From Pectobacterium sp013449375 (GTDB lineage Bacteria; Pseudomonadota; Gammaproteobacteria; Enterobacterales; Enterobacteriaceae): a stretch of 64,000 nucleotides of DNA. The notes under the pieces are model-generated. The model ran no database searches, was not told where the DNA came from, and worked only from the letters and a program-made list of their open reading frames with translations. The DNA is taken from NCBI RefSeq assembly GCF_048593165.1, contig NZ_CP184271.1. One strand, 5' to 3'. Positions 55,325 to 64,000 of this stretch are shown one piece after another (position 1 is the stretch's first letter; each line of letters begins with the position of its first letter). The position numbers and the translations under genes are program-made.

Positions 55325-56779
55325 ATGAAGACGAAAACCTCGTATGGACTGAACTGGCTCCCACTGATCGTGATTCTTGCCATCGCCGCCTTGTTTTGGC
55401 AAATGGCCCCCCCAACGGGTTTAAGTCCCGCAGCCTGGCACTCCGCCGTCATTTTCGTCGCAACGATCGTGTGCATTGTCGCGAATGTTCTTCCGATTGG
55501 GGCTATCGGCATTATCAGTATCACGCTCTTTGCACTGACGTATGCCGCAGGGGATAAAACGGCCAGCGGCGCAATACAGACCGCACTTAGCGATCTGAAC
55601 AGCTCGCTGATCTGGCTGATTGTTGTGGCATTCATGATTGCTCGCGGATTTATCAAAACGGGTCTGGGCCGCCGCATCGCCTTGCAGATGATCCGCCTGC
55701 TTGGGAAACGCACGCTGGGTCTGGCTTACGGATTGGCCTTCGCCGATCTGGTGCTGTCTCCTGCGATGCCAAGCAATACCGCACGCTGCGGCGGAATTAT
55801 TTATCCGATTGCCGATTCGCTATCGCGCAGCTTTGATTCCAAACCGGAAGATGCCTCACGCAGCAAGATCGGTACTTTCTTGATTACCTGCATCGGTAAC
55901 GTTAACGATGTGACAGCGGCGCTGTTTATGACCGCCTACACTGGCAACCTGCTAGCGGTGAAACTTGCGGCCAACGCAGGGGTGACCATCTCCTGGGGAA
56001 GCTGGTTTCTGGCAGCGCTCGTGCCCTGTTTGATCTCTCTAGCCATTGTTCCCCTGCTCGTGTACTGGCTGACCAAGCCGGAAATTCGCCATACTCCGGA
56101 TGCACCAAAACTGGCCGTCGCCGAGCTGGCAAAGATGGGTAACATGAGCCGCGGTGAATGGTTGATGGCCTTCACCGTCGTCCTGCTGTTAGTGCTGTGG
56201 ATTTTTGGCGATAAATTAGGTGTGGATGCCACGACGGCCTCGTTCGTCGGCCTGTCTTTCCTGCTGTTAACCGGCGTACTGAGCTGGGAAGACGTGAAGA
56301 GCGAGAAAGGCGCCTGGGATACGCTGATTTGGTTCGCCGCCCTGTTGATGATGGCGAATCAGTTGAAAAAACTCGGCTTCACTAACTGGTTTGGCGATCT
56401 CATCGGTAGCAACATCGGCCACCTGATGCAGGGAACCAGTTGGGTATTGGTGCTATTGTTGCTAAATGCGGCCTATTTCTACACCCACTATTTCTTCGCC
56501 AGCGGCAACGCGCAGATCGCCGCGCTTTTTGCGGTGTTCCTCGGTGTCGGGATCAACCTGAACATTCCCGCAGTGCCGATGGCGTTCATGCTGGCGTTTA
56601 CCAGTAGCCTGTACTGTTCACTGACCCAATATACCCACGCACGCGGCCCCATCCTGTTCGGCGCGGGTTACGTGCCCACCGCCGTCTGGTGGCGTACCGG
56701 ATTCGTCGTCAGTTTGGTGAATCAAGCGATCTTTATGAGCGCGGGTCTGCTGTGGTGGAAAGCGATTGGCCTGTATTGA
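55325..56779 (+). CDS. DASS family dicarboxylate/anion transporter
   Basis: 484 residues, about 12-14 hydrophobic segments. The substrate-binding hairpin motifs are LSPAMPSNTARCGGIIYPIA (about 139-158, with the SNT motif) and the C-terminal counterpart SLTQYTHARGPILFGAGYV. TWSVL/LPIGAIGIISITLFAL-type helices near the start are also typical. This branch (CitT/TtdT and plant 2-oxoglutarate/malate carriers) exchanges succinate, tartrate, citrate, malate or 2-oxoglutarate. The exact substrate cannot be read from the sequence. A monocistronic unit ended by a bidirectional terminator. Confidence 0.88.
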   Translation: MKTKTSYGLNWLPLIVILAIAALFWQMAPPTGLSPAAWHSAVIFVATIVCIVANVLPIGAIGIISITLFALTYAAGDKTASGAIQTALSDLNSSLIWLIVVAFMIARGFIKTGLGRRIALQMIRLLGKRTLGLAYGLAFADLVLSPAMPSNTARCGGIIYPIADSLSRSFDSKPEDASRSKIGTFLITCIGNVNDVTAALFMTAYTGNLLAVKLAANAGVTISWGSWFLAALVPCLISLAIVPLLVYWLTKPEIRHTPDAPKLAVAELAKMGNMSRGEWLMAFTVVLLLVLWIFGDKLGVDATTASFVGLSFLLLTGVLSWEDVKSEKGAWDTLIWFAALLMMANQLKKLGFTNWFGDLIGSNIGHLMQGTSWVLVLLLLNAAYFYTHYFFASGNAQIAALFAVFLGVGINLNIPAVPMAFMLAFTSSLYCSLTQYTHARGPILFGAGYVPTAVWWRTGFVVSLVNQAIFMSAGLLWWKAIGLY

Positions 56780-56805
56780 TCGTTAGCGAATAAATGATGT
56801 GAAAA

Positions 56806-56833
56806 AGCCGGGGAAACCCGGCTTTCGTTTTAT
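56806..56833. terminator. Bidirectional terminator
   Basis: AGCCGGG (56806-56812) pairs with CCCGGCT (56817-56823) with a GAAA tetraloop, followed by TTCGTTTTATT on the plus strand and TTTTTC on the minus strand. It serves the convergent transporter and TonB-receptor genes. Confidence 0.9.
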
Positions 56834-56850
56834 TACAGCAACACACGCGA

Positions 56851-58956
56851 TCAGAATGAATAAGAGACACTGCCGACGACGCTGCGTTCGGCACCGAAGT
56901 AACAAAACTCCAGCGAGTTACAGGCGGAGATATAACGTTTGTCGGTCAGGTTGTTCACATTAAGCTGCGCACTCAACCCTTTCAGGCCCACCTTCGAGAG
57001 ATCGTATCCCACTGCCAGATCCACCAGCGTATAAGACGGCAGCGTATGGGTATTGGCACGATCAGAGGTCACACCGTTCACGTAACGCACGCCGGAACCT
57101 ATCGTCAGGCCGTCCAAGGGACCGCTTTTGACATCATAGCTGGCCCAGGCACTGGCCTGATTGCGCGGCGCATACACCGCACGTTTTCCTTGCTCAGCCA
57201 CACTGCTCTTCTTATAGCGAATATCCGTATAAGTATAAGCCGCTTGCAGGCGCAGATTCTCCGTAACATGGCTCACGGCCTCCAGCTCCACCCCTTCCGA
57301 TTCGATTTCACCCACGGAACGGTAAGGGTCGTTAGGCTGAACTTTGGTCGCTACGTTCTTCTGATTAATACGGAATACCGACAGGCTGTACTGATCTTGA
57401 GAACCTTCAGGCTGATACTTCATCCCGGCTTCCCACTGCTTGCCTTTCATCGGTTCCAGTACGTTGCCGTTATCATCAGCGAAGCTGGTCGGCGTAAAGG
57501 CCGTGGAATAGCTGACATACGGCGCAAAACCATTGTCAAACAGGTAGAGCAACGCGGCACGCGAGCTAAAGTTGTTTTTATCCAACTCGCTGTGCGTTCC
57601 TTTCGTCTGGTTAATGTGGGTGACTTTCACCTGATCGTGACGACCGCCCAACGTTAAACGCCAGCGTTCCCAGCTCATTTGATCCTGCACATAGATGCCG
57701 GTTTGTTGCAGCTTGTGTTTTTCCAGCGTGCCAGACATGTCTGTTGGCCCAGCACCGTAAACAGGGTTAAACGCGTCGATCGCTGGGAAGGAACCCGAAG
57801 GCCAGTTCATATTGTTATTACGCTGCTGATAATCGATCCCCACCAGCAGACGGTGGTTTACCGCACCGGTATCCACGCTACCATCGAGCTGATTATCTAA
57901 CGTGAGCGCCGACAGCGACTCACGGGAACCCGAGTAGTAGCGGGTCAGTGTATCGGCGCTCGGTTGCGTCCAGCCATAGGCATATACCTGATCCAAATGC
58001 ACCTTGGTACGCAAATAACGCAGTTTTTGGCGTACAGCCCAGCCGCTATCAAAACCATGCTCAAAGTTGTATCCCACCATGTTTTGCTTACGGTCATATT
58101 TCTCATAGTTCTCTTCCCCTTCATAGAAGGTATTCGAGATTTTCCGCCCGTTATGCGCCACCACCGTGCCGTCATACGGTAAACCCGAGTGACTGCCACC
58201 CTCAGGATCGCGTTGCAGGTAAGCCATCAATTCCATACGAGTTTTATCGGAAATCCGCCACAGCAGGCTAGGCGCAACCGCATAGCGCTCCTCTTTCAGC
58301 GGCCCAAATTGGGTATCAGCCTCACGCACCATCCCGCCCAGACGGAATGCAAAACGCTCGTCGTCATCCAGCGGACCGGTAACATCAAACGCTGCACCGC
58401 GCTGGGCATTGTTGCCTGCGAAAAGTTTGATCTGCCCGCTGCGATCGAACGACGGCTGACGGGAATTCAGCGCCACAATCCCACCAGGAGAAGAACGCCC
58501 GTAGAGTACGGACGCCGGGCCTCTGACCACTTCAATGCTGTCGAGAAACCAGGGATCGATAACCAGTGAGCTATGGGAGTTGGTATCCCCCATCATCTTC
58601 AGCCCGTCGAGATAGACGTTATCGAGACTGCCGTCGGAAAAGCCGCGCAGCACCATGTAGTCAAAACGATTAGACGCGCCGATTTGGTTGTTGTACACGC
58701 CCGGCGTATAGCCGACCGCCTGACGAACGCTGGTCGCACCCTGTTCCTGAATCTGATCGCGCGTAATGATAGAAACGGCCTGAGGAGTCTCGATATCGGG
58801 CGTTTCCAGCTTAGTCGCGCCGCGTTGCGTTTGAGACGTCACGACTAACGTATCACCCTGAGAAGAAGAGGATGGCGTATCCTGCGCCAGTGCCGACACA
58901 GTGAATCCACTGGTGAAACAGCCGACCACCAGCGCCAGCCGCGTTTTTCTGAACAT
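56851..58956 (-). CDS. TonB-dependent siderophore receptor
   Basis: 701 residues from the ATG at 58956 (GGAG 6 nt ahead; a GTG four codons upstream overlaps that site). Signal peptide to about residue 25 (ALA|QD). A TonB box-like DTLVVTS is followed by the plug domain (VRQAVGYTPGVYNNQ, IEVVRGPASVLYGRSSPGG) and a 22-strand barrel ending in the aromatic VGSVSYSF. It resembles ferrichrome/ferrioxamine receptors (FoxA/FhuA/FcuA group); the ligand is not certain. An AraC regulator lies upstream in the same direction, and a Fur-box-like site is 26-44 bp ahead. Confidence 0.9.
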   Translation of the reverse strand: MFRKTRLALVVGCFTSGFTVSALAQDTPSSSSQGDTLVVTSQTQRGATKLETPDIETPQAVSIITRDQIQEQGATSVRQAVGYTPGVYNNQIGASNRFDYMVLRGFSDGSLDNVYLDGLKMMGDTNSHSSLVIDPWFLDSIEVVRGPASVLYGRSSPGGIVALNSRQPSFDRSGQIKLFAGNNAQRGAAFDVTGPLDDDERFAFRLGGMVREADTQFGPLKEERYAVAPSLLWRISDKTRMELMAYLQRDPEGGSHSGLPYDGTVVAHNGRKISNTFYEGEENYEKYDRKQNMVGYNFEHGFDSGWAVRQKLRYLRTKVHLDQVYAYGWTQPSADTLTRYYSGSRESLSALTLDNQLDGSVDTGAVNHRLLVGIDYQQRNNNMNWPSGSFPAIDAFNPVYGAGPTDMSGTLEKHKLQQTGIYVQDQMSWERWRLTLGGRHDQVKVTHINQTKGTHSELDKNNFSSRAALLYLFDNGFAPYVSYSTAFTPTSFADDNGNVLEPMKGKQWEAGMKYQPEGSQDQYSLSVFRINQKNVATKVQPNDPYRSVGEIESEGVELEAVSHVTENLRLQAAYTYTDIRYKKSSVAEQGKRAVYAPRNQASAWASYDVKSGPLDGLTIGSGVRYVNGVTSDRANTHTLPSYTLVDLAVGYDLSKVGLKGLSAQLNVNNLTDKRYISACNSLEFCYFGAERSVVGSVSYSF

Positions 58957-58981
58957 GGGAATCTCCACAGACCTTATTATT

Positions 58982-59000
58982 GTAAATAAGAATTATTACC
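58982..59000 (-). promoter_or_regulatory. Fur-box-like site upstream of the TonB receptor
   Basis: Read on the minus strand, GGTAATAATTCTTATTTAC matches about 12 of 19 positions of the Fur consensus GATAATGATAATCATTATC. The position, just upstream of a siderophore receptor, supports it; the score alone is modest. Confidence 0.45.
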
Positions 59001-59139
59001 GCTTTTAGCCTTGCGATAGCTATGCGCAGTGACAACTTGCGTATGCGTAATGACAAAACGGGAACTCAGTGAGAAAACGCCAGTCAGGCAGGCAGCCTCT
59101 GACATAAATAACGTTCGGGAGAGTTAATGAAGGGAAACA

Positions 59140-60096
59140 CTAGCTGGGAATACGTGCATCGCTCGGCGCCATACCGTAGCGTCGCCGGAAAGCCGTAGCA
59201 AAGTTGGTCGCGTGCTGGTAGCCCGACATCCAGGCCGCCTGCTGAACGCTGTATCCTTGCACCAGATAGCGCCGAGCCAGTTCCAGCCGACAATCACGCA
59301 GATAGTCAAAGACCGAATGGCCATACGCCTGACGAAACTTGGTGCGCAGGCTGCTGCTGCTCATCGCGGCCAACTGCGCCAGCTCATTAAGGGTGTACGC
59401 TTTTTCAGGCTGTTGCGCCAGAAGCCGCCGAACGTTCTCCAGCCGCTCCTGCTCGCCGGGCGGAGGCAATACGCGCCGTTCTCCGCCACGTTGCCCGAAT
59501 GACAGGCCTTGCCCCAGCAGCTGTAGCATCACGCCTTCCAACATCAGCTGGCGCGATAACCCCGGCACGGTGTTTTCCAGCGCGTGCTGCAACCCAGATA
59601 ATAAATAGCCAGGAACCTGCCATAAAAATGTCGGATTCCCCCCCTGTTCCCACTCGTTCAGCAACGAGCCCAACAGCGGATTCAAAGCAAAAGTGGCGGG
59701 AAAAATACCCAGTGATACGGTACGAAGGTGACAATCCGCAAGGTGGCTGGCGTTCATAACTAACGGGTCGCCCAGCCGAGTGCTGAATGCCATACCGGCT
59801 CGCACCACAAACTCCTTACCGTTCAGACGCAGCGCGACGCACCCTTCCAGCACCACCAGCGTATAAAACGGGCAACAGTGTAAAGACGTCGATTCGTAGG
59901 GCTGTAACACGCGCACGTTGGAGTTCGTCAGGCAAATACCGGAGGAGAGCGTCATCTCTTCGACATCCCCCTGCACGACGATACGTTTTTCTTTCGTGCG
60001 ATCACGACAAGACAACAGCTGCGGGAAGTGGTAATCGATCCCGTAGCGTTCACCGATGTCGAAGAAATCCTCAATGGAAAAGAGTCGTTTGAGCAT
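59140..60096 (-). CDS. AraC-family regulator, PchR/YbtA-like
   Basis: 318 residues. The C-terminal 100 residues hold the two helix-turn-helix AraC motifs (YTLNELAQLAAMSSSSLRTK, then YLVQGYSVQQAAWMSGYQ and the closing ATNFATAFRRRYGMAPSD). The N-terminal part is a beta-rich ligand domain without an assigned Pfam name that I can confirm. Length and layout match PchR-type regulators, which bind a ferric siderophore and switch on its receptor. The receptor gene lies 184 nt downstream on the same strand, so it is the likely target. Confidence 0.87.
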   Translation of the reverse strand: MLKRLFSIEDFFDIGERYGIDYHFPQLLSCRDRTKEKRIVVQGDVEEMTLSSGICLTNSNVRVLQPYESTSLHCCPFYTLVVLEGCVALRLNGKEFVVRAGMAFSTRLGDPLVMNASHLADCHLRTVSLGIFPATFALNPLLGSLLNEWEQGGNPTFLWQVPGYLLSGLQHALENTVPGLSRQLMLEGVMLQLLGQGLSFGQRGGERRVLPPPGEQERLENVRRLLAQQPEKAYTLNELAQLAAMSSSSLRTKFRQAYGHSVFDYLRDCRLELARRYLVQGYSVQQAAWMSGYQHATNFATAFRRRYGMAPSDARIPS

Positions 60097-60330
60097 GAGC
60101 GAGAAGATACCCTCATCCTGTTTAACGCCCAGAATCAGGCCAGCGGTTAGCGGAAATGACGTGGAATGAAGACAGAAAAATGCTTTCTGCTTAATTGGTG
60201 CTCACCTTACCATTACCATAAAATCGCATCAATAAGACTGATAACTATTCTCATCATAATGAGTTTCATGTGATGACAGGTTTAGAGGCAAAAAACATCC
60301 ACGAGCTAATCAGTTTTGTTTTCCAACTGG
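60097..60330. other. Upstream region of the AraC regulator
   Basis: No gene seen. A Fur-box-like sequence lies at 60239-60253. The remainder is AT-rich, with ordinary promoter-like hexamers only. Confidence 0.5.
60239..60253. promoter_or_regulatory. Candidate Fur box upstream of the AraC regulator
   Basis: TGATAACTATTCTCA, read on the other strand as TGAGAATAGTTATCA, matches the Fur 7-1-7 motif TGATAAT-N-ATTATCA at 12 of 14 positions. It is about 143 bp upstream of the regulator start, suggesting iron repression of the regulator and so of the receptor. Confidence 0.6.
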
Positions 60331-60658
60331 CGTTAAAAATTATACTGAGGCGGGCGAGGCCGCCGTGTGAGCAGCATGGACGCTGCGAAAGCTAGTGCCG
60401 CGCCGGACAAAACGTCAAAGACGTTTTGAACAGCACTTGTGCGGGCCCGCAGGGCGAACCCCATTTATGGGGTGAGTAAGCGCGTCACTAGCGGCACGAT
60501 TAGCGTTCTCGAATGCCGAAGGAACCGCGCAGCGGTATAATTTCGCCAGAAAGCCTGGGTTCTCAGGGCAGCGGCGATTGAGCGCCCTGAGCGGGCGTGG
60601 CGCTAGTGCCACAGAGAAATAATGTGGTCTATCACGCACGAAACGCCCCCTCACTGAC
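60331..60658 (+). repeat. Structured dispersed repeat, copy 2
   Basis: About 328 bp, homologous to 53071-53330 with an extra insert of about 75 bp between the arms of its second stem. Hairpins are GCAGC/GCTGC (60371-60386), GCTAGTG/CACTAGC (60391-60397 with 60486-60492), inserted AAAACGTC/GACGTTTT (60409-60427) and CCCCAT/ATGGGG (60459-60472), then ACCGC/GCGGT and CTCAGGGC/GCCCTGAG (60562-60569 with 60584-60591). It lies between the AraC regulator's upstream region and the metH 3' end. Confidence 0.85.
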
Positions 60659-60717
60659 ATAGTTGAGATGACAACCTCTCCAAGGTTGATGTTGTCATAC
60701 TCGACTTACGTCGAAAC

Positions 60718-63700
60718 TTAATCGGCATCATAACCTAGGTTTGGCGCTAACCAGCGCTCTACCTCGCTCACTTCCGTACCTTTACGCACCGCGTAATCCT
60801 CAACCTGATCGTGCTGGATTTGTGCGACGGCGAAGTATTTGCTGTCGGGGTGGCTGAAATACCAGCCGGATACCGATGCCCCCGGCCACATGGCATAAGA
60901 CTCGGTGAGCTTCATGCCGGTATGCTTTTCCACATCCAACAACTGCCAGATTTGCGCTTTCTCCGTGTGATCCGGGCACGCCGGATAGCCCGGTGCAGGG
61001 CGAATACCCTGATAGTTTTCCCGGATCAGCAGCTCATTACTGAGGTTCTCATTCGGCGCATAGCCCCAGTAGACCTTACGCACACGCTCATGCAGATATT
61101 CCGCAAAGGCTTCCGCCAGACGGTCAGAGATCGCCTTCACCATGATCTTGTTGTAATCATCATGCTGAGCTTCCCATTGATCGGCCAACGTATCTTCTTC
61201 CAGCCCGCCAGTGACCGCAAAGGCACCGAGATAATCTGGCTTACCGCTAGACTTCGGCGCCACGAAGTCGGACAGGCAATAATTCGGGAACTCAGTTTTC
61301 TCCGTCTGCTGACGCAGATGGTGGCTGACTGACAGCACCGTTTCACGCCGTTCATCGGTATAAATCACGACGTCATCCCCAACACGGTTAGCCGGGAATA
61401 AGCCCACCACGCCACGGGGGTTCAGCGCACCGCGCGCGGATAAGTCATCCAGCATCGCGTTGGCATCGGCAAACAGGCGTTTAGCTTCTTCTCCCACCAC
61501 CTCATCTTCCAGAATGCGAGGATATTTTCCCGCCAGCGACCAGGTCATAAAGAACGGCGTCCAGTCGATGTAGTTGCGCAGCGTTTCAATGCTGGCCGTC
61601 ACTTCCTGAACGCCCAAACGATGCGCCACCGGCGGTGTGTAACTTTCCCAATCCAGCGCTGAGGCATTCGCGCGAGCCGCTTCCAGCGTTACTGGCGGCG
61701 TTCGCGGCTTTTTACGCGCGTGCTGAATGCGCACGGTTTCGTACTCTTTACGGGTGCGCGCAACAAAGTCGTCATACTGCGTACTGGACAGCAGCGCTGA
61801 CACCACACCAACAGAGCGGGACGCATTCTGCACGTAGACCGTCGGGCCGCTGTAGTTTTGTTCAATCTTCACGGCGGTGTGCGCTTTAGAGGTCGTCGCG
61901 CCGCCAATCAGCAGCGGCAGCGTAAAGCCCTGGCGCTCCATTTCTTTCGCCACGTTAACCATTTCATCCAGCGACGGCGTAATCAGCCCGGACAGCCCGA
62001 TGATATCGACGTTCTCTTCACGCGCGGTCTTCAGGATCTTATCCGTCGGCACCATCACGCCCAGATCGATAATTTCGTAGTTGTTACATTGCAGCACCAC
62101 GCCGACGATATTCTTACCGATATCGTGAACATCGCCTTTAACCGTCGCCAACAGGATCTTCCCAGCTGACGTGCCTTTGGCTTTGCTCGCTTCAATATAG
62201 GGTTCGAGATAGGCCACCGCCTGCTTCATCACGCGGGCAGATTTCACCACCTGCGGCAAAAACATTTTCCCCGCGCCAAACAGATCGCCAACGACGTTCA
62301 TACCATCCATCAGCGGGCCTTCAATCACCTCTATCGGCCGTGCAGCCTGCTGGCGCGCTTCTTCGGTATCCAGCTCAATAAATTCGGTAATGCCTTTCAC
62401 CAGCGAATATTCCAGCCGTTTCTTCACATCCCAGCCGCGCCACTCCGCCTGCGTTTTACTGCCTTCATCTTCTGTTTTGCTGCCGCGGTATTTTTCTGCC
62501 AGTTCAAGCATACGTTCGGTGGCATCGCTGCGACGGTTCAGGATCACGTCCTCCACCGCCTCGCGCAGTTCCGCAGGGAGATCGTCATAGATCGCCAATT
62601 GCCCAGCATTCACGATCCCCATGTCCATGCCGTTGCGGATCGCGTGATAAAGGAAGACGGCGTGGATCGCTTCACGCACCAGATCGTTGCCGCGAAATGA
62701 GAAGGAAACGTTAGATACACCGCCGGAGATCATCGCATGGGGCAACTGCGCCTTGATGTCAGCACAGGCCTCAATGAAATCCACTGCGTAGTTGTTGTGT
62801 TCATCGATCCCCGTTGCCACGGCGAAAATGTTCGGGTCGAAGATGATATCTTCCGGTGGGAAGCCAACTTCTTCCGTCAGGATGCGGTAAGCACGCCGAC
62901 AAATCTCAATTTTACGTGCGCGGGTGTCCGCCTGACCGACTTCATCAAAGGCCATGACCACCACGGCGGCACCATAGCGCCGTACCAACTTGGCATGATG
63001 AACAAAGGCCTCAACGCCTTCCTTCATGGAGATCGAGTTAACAATCCCTTTGCCCTGAATACATTTAAGCCCTTTCTCAATCACGTCCCATTTTGAGGAA
63101 TCGATCATGATCGGCACACGGGCAATATCCGGCTCGCCAGCAATGAGGTTCAGGAAACGGATCATCGCCGCTTCCGCATCCAGCATGCCTTCATCCATGT
63201 TGATATCGATGATCTGCGCGCCGCTTTCTACCTGCTGACGGGCGACGTCCAGCGCTTCGCTGTATTTCTCTTCTTTGATCAGTCGTTTAAAACGCGCAGA
63301 GCCGGTAACGTTCGTCCGTTCCCCGACGTTAACAAACAGGGTTTTGGCATCGATAGTCAGCGGTTCCAGGCCGGATAAGCGGCAAGCGACCGGAATCTCC
63401 GGCAGCTTGCGCGGCGGCACGCCTTCCACCACTTTCGCCATCGCGGCAATGTGTGCGGGCGTCGATCCGCAGCAACCACCGACGATATTCAGAAAACCGG
63501 ATCGCGCCCATTCGCCGATATGTTTCGCCATATCGGCCGGATCCAGATCATACTCCCCAAAGGCGTTGGGCAGCCCTGCATTGGGGTGCGCGCTCACATA
63601 GCATTCTGAAATACGGGACAGCTCAGCGACATACTGGCGCAGTTCATCTGGCCCCAGCGCACAGTTCAGACCGAACGAGAGCGGGCGAGAATGGCGTAGA

Positions 63701-64000
63701 GAGTTGTAAAACGCTTCTGTTGTCTGGCCGGATAGCGTACGCCCCGACGCATCCGTGATCGTACCGGAAATCATCACCGGCAATGTGATCCCTAATGCTT
63801 CAAATTCGCTTTCAACCGCGAAACTCGCCGCTTTGGCATTCAAGGTATCGAAAATGGTTTCGATCATGATCAGATCGACACCGCCTGCGATCAGTGCGCG
63901 TGTCGATTCGCGATACGCCTCCACCAGTTGATCAAAACTGACGTTGCGAAACGCCGGATCGTTGACATCGGGAGAGATCGAGGCGGTACGGTTGGTAGGG
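60718..64000 (-). CDS. metH: Cobalamin-dependent methionine synthase MetH (5' end outside window)
   Basis: At least 1093 codons; the frame stays open to the right edge (coding PTNRTASISPDVNDPAFRNV there), so the start lies beyond 64000. Visible in order are the end of the homocysteine-binding domain with zinc cysteines (GGCCGSTPAHIAAM), the pterin-binding domain (NVGERTNVTGS, IDINMDEGMLD), the cobalamin domain with the DxHxxG motif in VKGDVHDIGKNIVGVV, and the AdoMet activation domain, ending LGYDAD. It transfers the methyl group of 5-methyl-THF to homocysteine. No frameshift seen. Confidence 0.97.
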   Translation of the reverse strand, partial: PTNRTASISPDVNDPAFRNVSFDQLVEAYRESTRALIAGGVDLIMIETIFDTLNAKAASFAVESEFEALGITLPVMISGTITDASGRTLSGQTTEAFYNSLRHSRPLSFGLNCALGPDELRQYVAELSRISECYVSAHPNAGLPNAFGEYDLDPADMAKHIGEWARSGFLNIVGGCCGSTPAHIAAMAKVVEGVPPRKLPEIPVACRLSGLEPLTIDAKTLFVNVGERTNVTGSARFKRLIKEEKYSEALDVARQQVESGAQIIDINMDEGMLDAEAAMIRFLNLIAGEPDIARVPIMIDSSKWDVIEKGLKCIQGKGIVNSISMKEGVEAFVHHAKLVRRYGAAVVVMAFDEVGQADTRARKIEICRRAYRILTEEVGFPPEDIIFDPNIFAVATGIDEHNNYAVDFIEACADIKAQLPHAMISGGVSNVSFSFRGNDLVREAIHAVFLYHAIRNGMDMGIVNAGQLAIYDDLPAELREAVEDVILNRRSDATERMLELAEKYRGSKTEDEGSKTQAEWRGWDVKKRLEYSLVKGITEFIELDTEEARQQAARPIEVIEGPLMDGMNVVGDLFGAGKMFLPQVVKSARVMKQAVAYLEPYIEASKAKGTSAGKILLATVKGDVHDIGKNIVGVVLQCNNYEIIDLGVMVPTDKILKTAREENVDIIGLSGLITPSLDEMVNVAKEMERQGFTLPLLIGGATTSKAHTAVKIEQNYSGPTVYVQNASRSVGVVSALLSSTQYDDFVARTRKEYETVRIQHARKKPRTPPVTLEAARANASALDWESYTPPVAHRLGVQEVTASIETLRNYIDWTPFFMTWSLAGKYPRILEDEVVGEEAKRLFADANAMLDDLSARGALNPRGVVGLFPANRVGDDVVIYTDERRETVLSVSHHLRQQTEKTEFPNYCLSDFVAPKSSGKPDYLGAFAVTGGLEEDTLADQWEAQHDDYNKIMVKAISDRLAEAFAEYLHERVRKVYWGYAPNENLSNELLIRENYQGIRPAPGYPACPDHTEKAQIWQLLDVEKHTGMKLTESYAMWPGASVSGWYFSHPDSKYFAVAQIQHDQVEDYAVRKGTEVSEVERWLAPNLGYDAD

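Noticed and set aside
60415..60660. 81-codon minus-strand frame within repeat copy 2
   Set aside because: Lies wholly in the structured repeat and is not open in copy 1.

Overview
The window looks like the chromosome of a soft-rot enterobacterium, most likely Pectobacterium (formerly Erwinia carotovora) or a close relative. The reasons are the protein sequences, which are close to but clearly distinct from Escherichia coli, and a gene order that follows the E. coli 94-minute region: hfq, miaA, mutL, amiB, tsaE, nnr, queG, tRNA-Gly, orn, rsgA, psd, mscM, epmA, frdABCD, blc, ecnB, efp, epmB, yjeI. After yjeI the order jumps to the E. coli 91-minute set (pgi, lysC, yjbB, metH). The genus call is inference from memory, not from a database search.

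Layout. 1-8.2 kb: the hfq-miaA-mutL-amiB-tsaE-nnr operon on the minus strand (RNA chaperone, tRNA modification, mismatch repair, cell-wall amidase, tRNA t6A ATPase, NADHX repair), with queG divergent. 8.2-34.6 kb: a 26-kb block that E. coli does not have here. It holds ahpCF (peroxide defence), a membrane DUF4153 protein, a four-gene tripartite ABC efflux operon with its own outer-membrane channel, a gene remnant cut by an IS630-family element, one tRNA-Gly, a secreted PPC/Ig-like protein, a hydroxyacid dehydrogenase, an unknown 568-residue protein, a LemA/DUF2207 pair, LysE, LysR and MFS genes, a NitT/TauT-type ABC importer and a DUF1963 protein. 34.6-42.4 kb: two more identical tRNA-Gly genes behind a strong promoter, then orn, rsgA, psd, mscM and epmA. 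42.9-49.5 kb: fumarate reductase, the lipocalin blc, a 43-residue entericidin, EF-P with its modification enzyme EpmB, and lipoprotein YjeI. 49.5-64 kb: pgi, the lysine riboswitch with lysC, yjbB, a dicarboxylate transporter, a siderophore receptor with an AraC/PchR-type regulator, and metH running off the end.

Genes that work together: EpmA, EpmB and EF-P form the beta-lysylation pathway. FrdABCD is one complex. The ABC ATPase, permease, outer-membrane factor and periplasmic adaptor form one exporter, their genes linked by three 8-nt overlaps. AhpC and AhpF form the peroxidase system, with an intrinsic hairpin-plus-U-tract between their genes. The TonB receptor and AraC regulator form an iron-uptake pair with Fur-box-like sites.

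The observation I rate highest is a dispersed intergenic repeat of about 260-330 bp, present twice (53071-53330 and 60331-60658). The two copies share several hairpins whose arms differ by compensatory base changes, as expected if the structure itself is conserved. Other notable signals are a 15-nt complementarity between the leader of the tRNA-Gly pair and the trailer of the displaced tRNA-Gly, mutually exclusive hairpins at the DUF1963 ribosome-binding site, a long imperfect palindrome after efp, and a 15-bp tandem repeat filling the nnr-tsaE gap.
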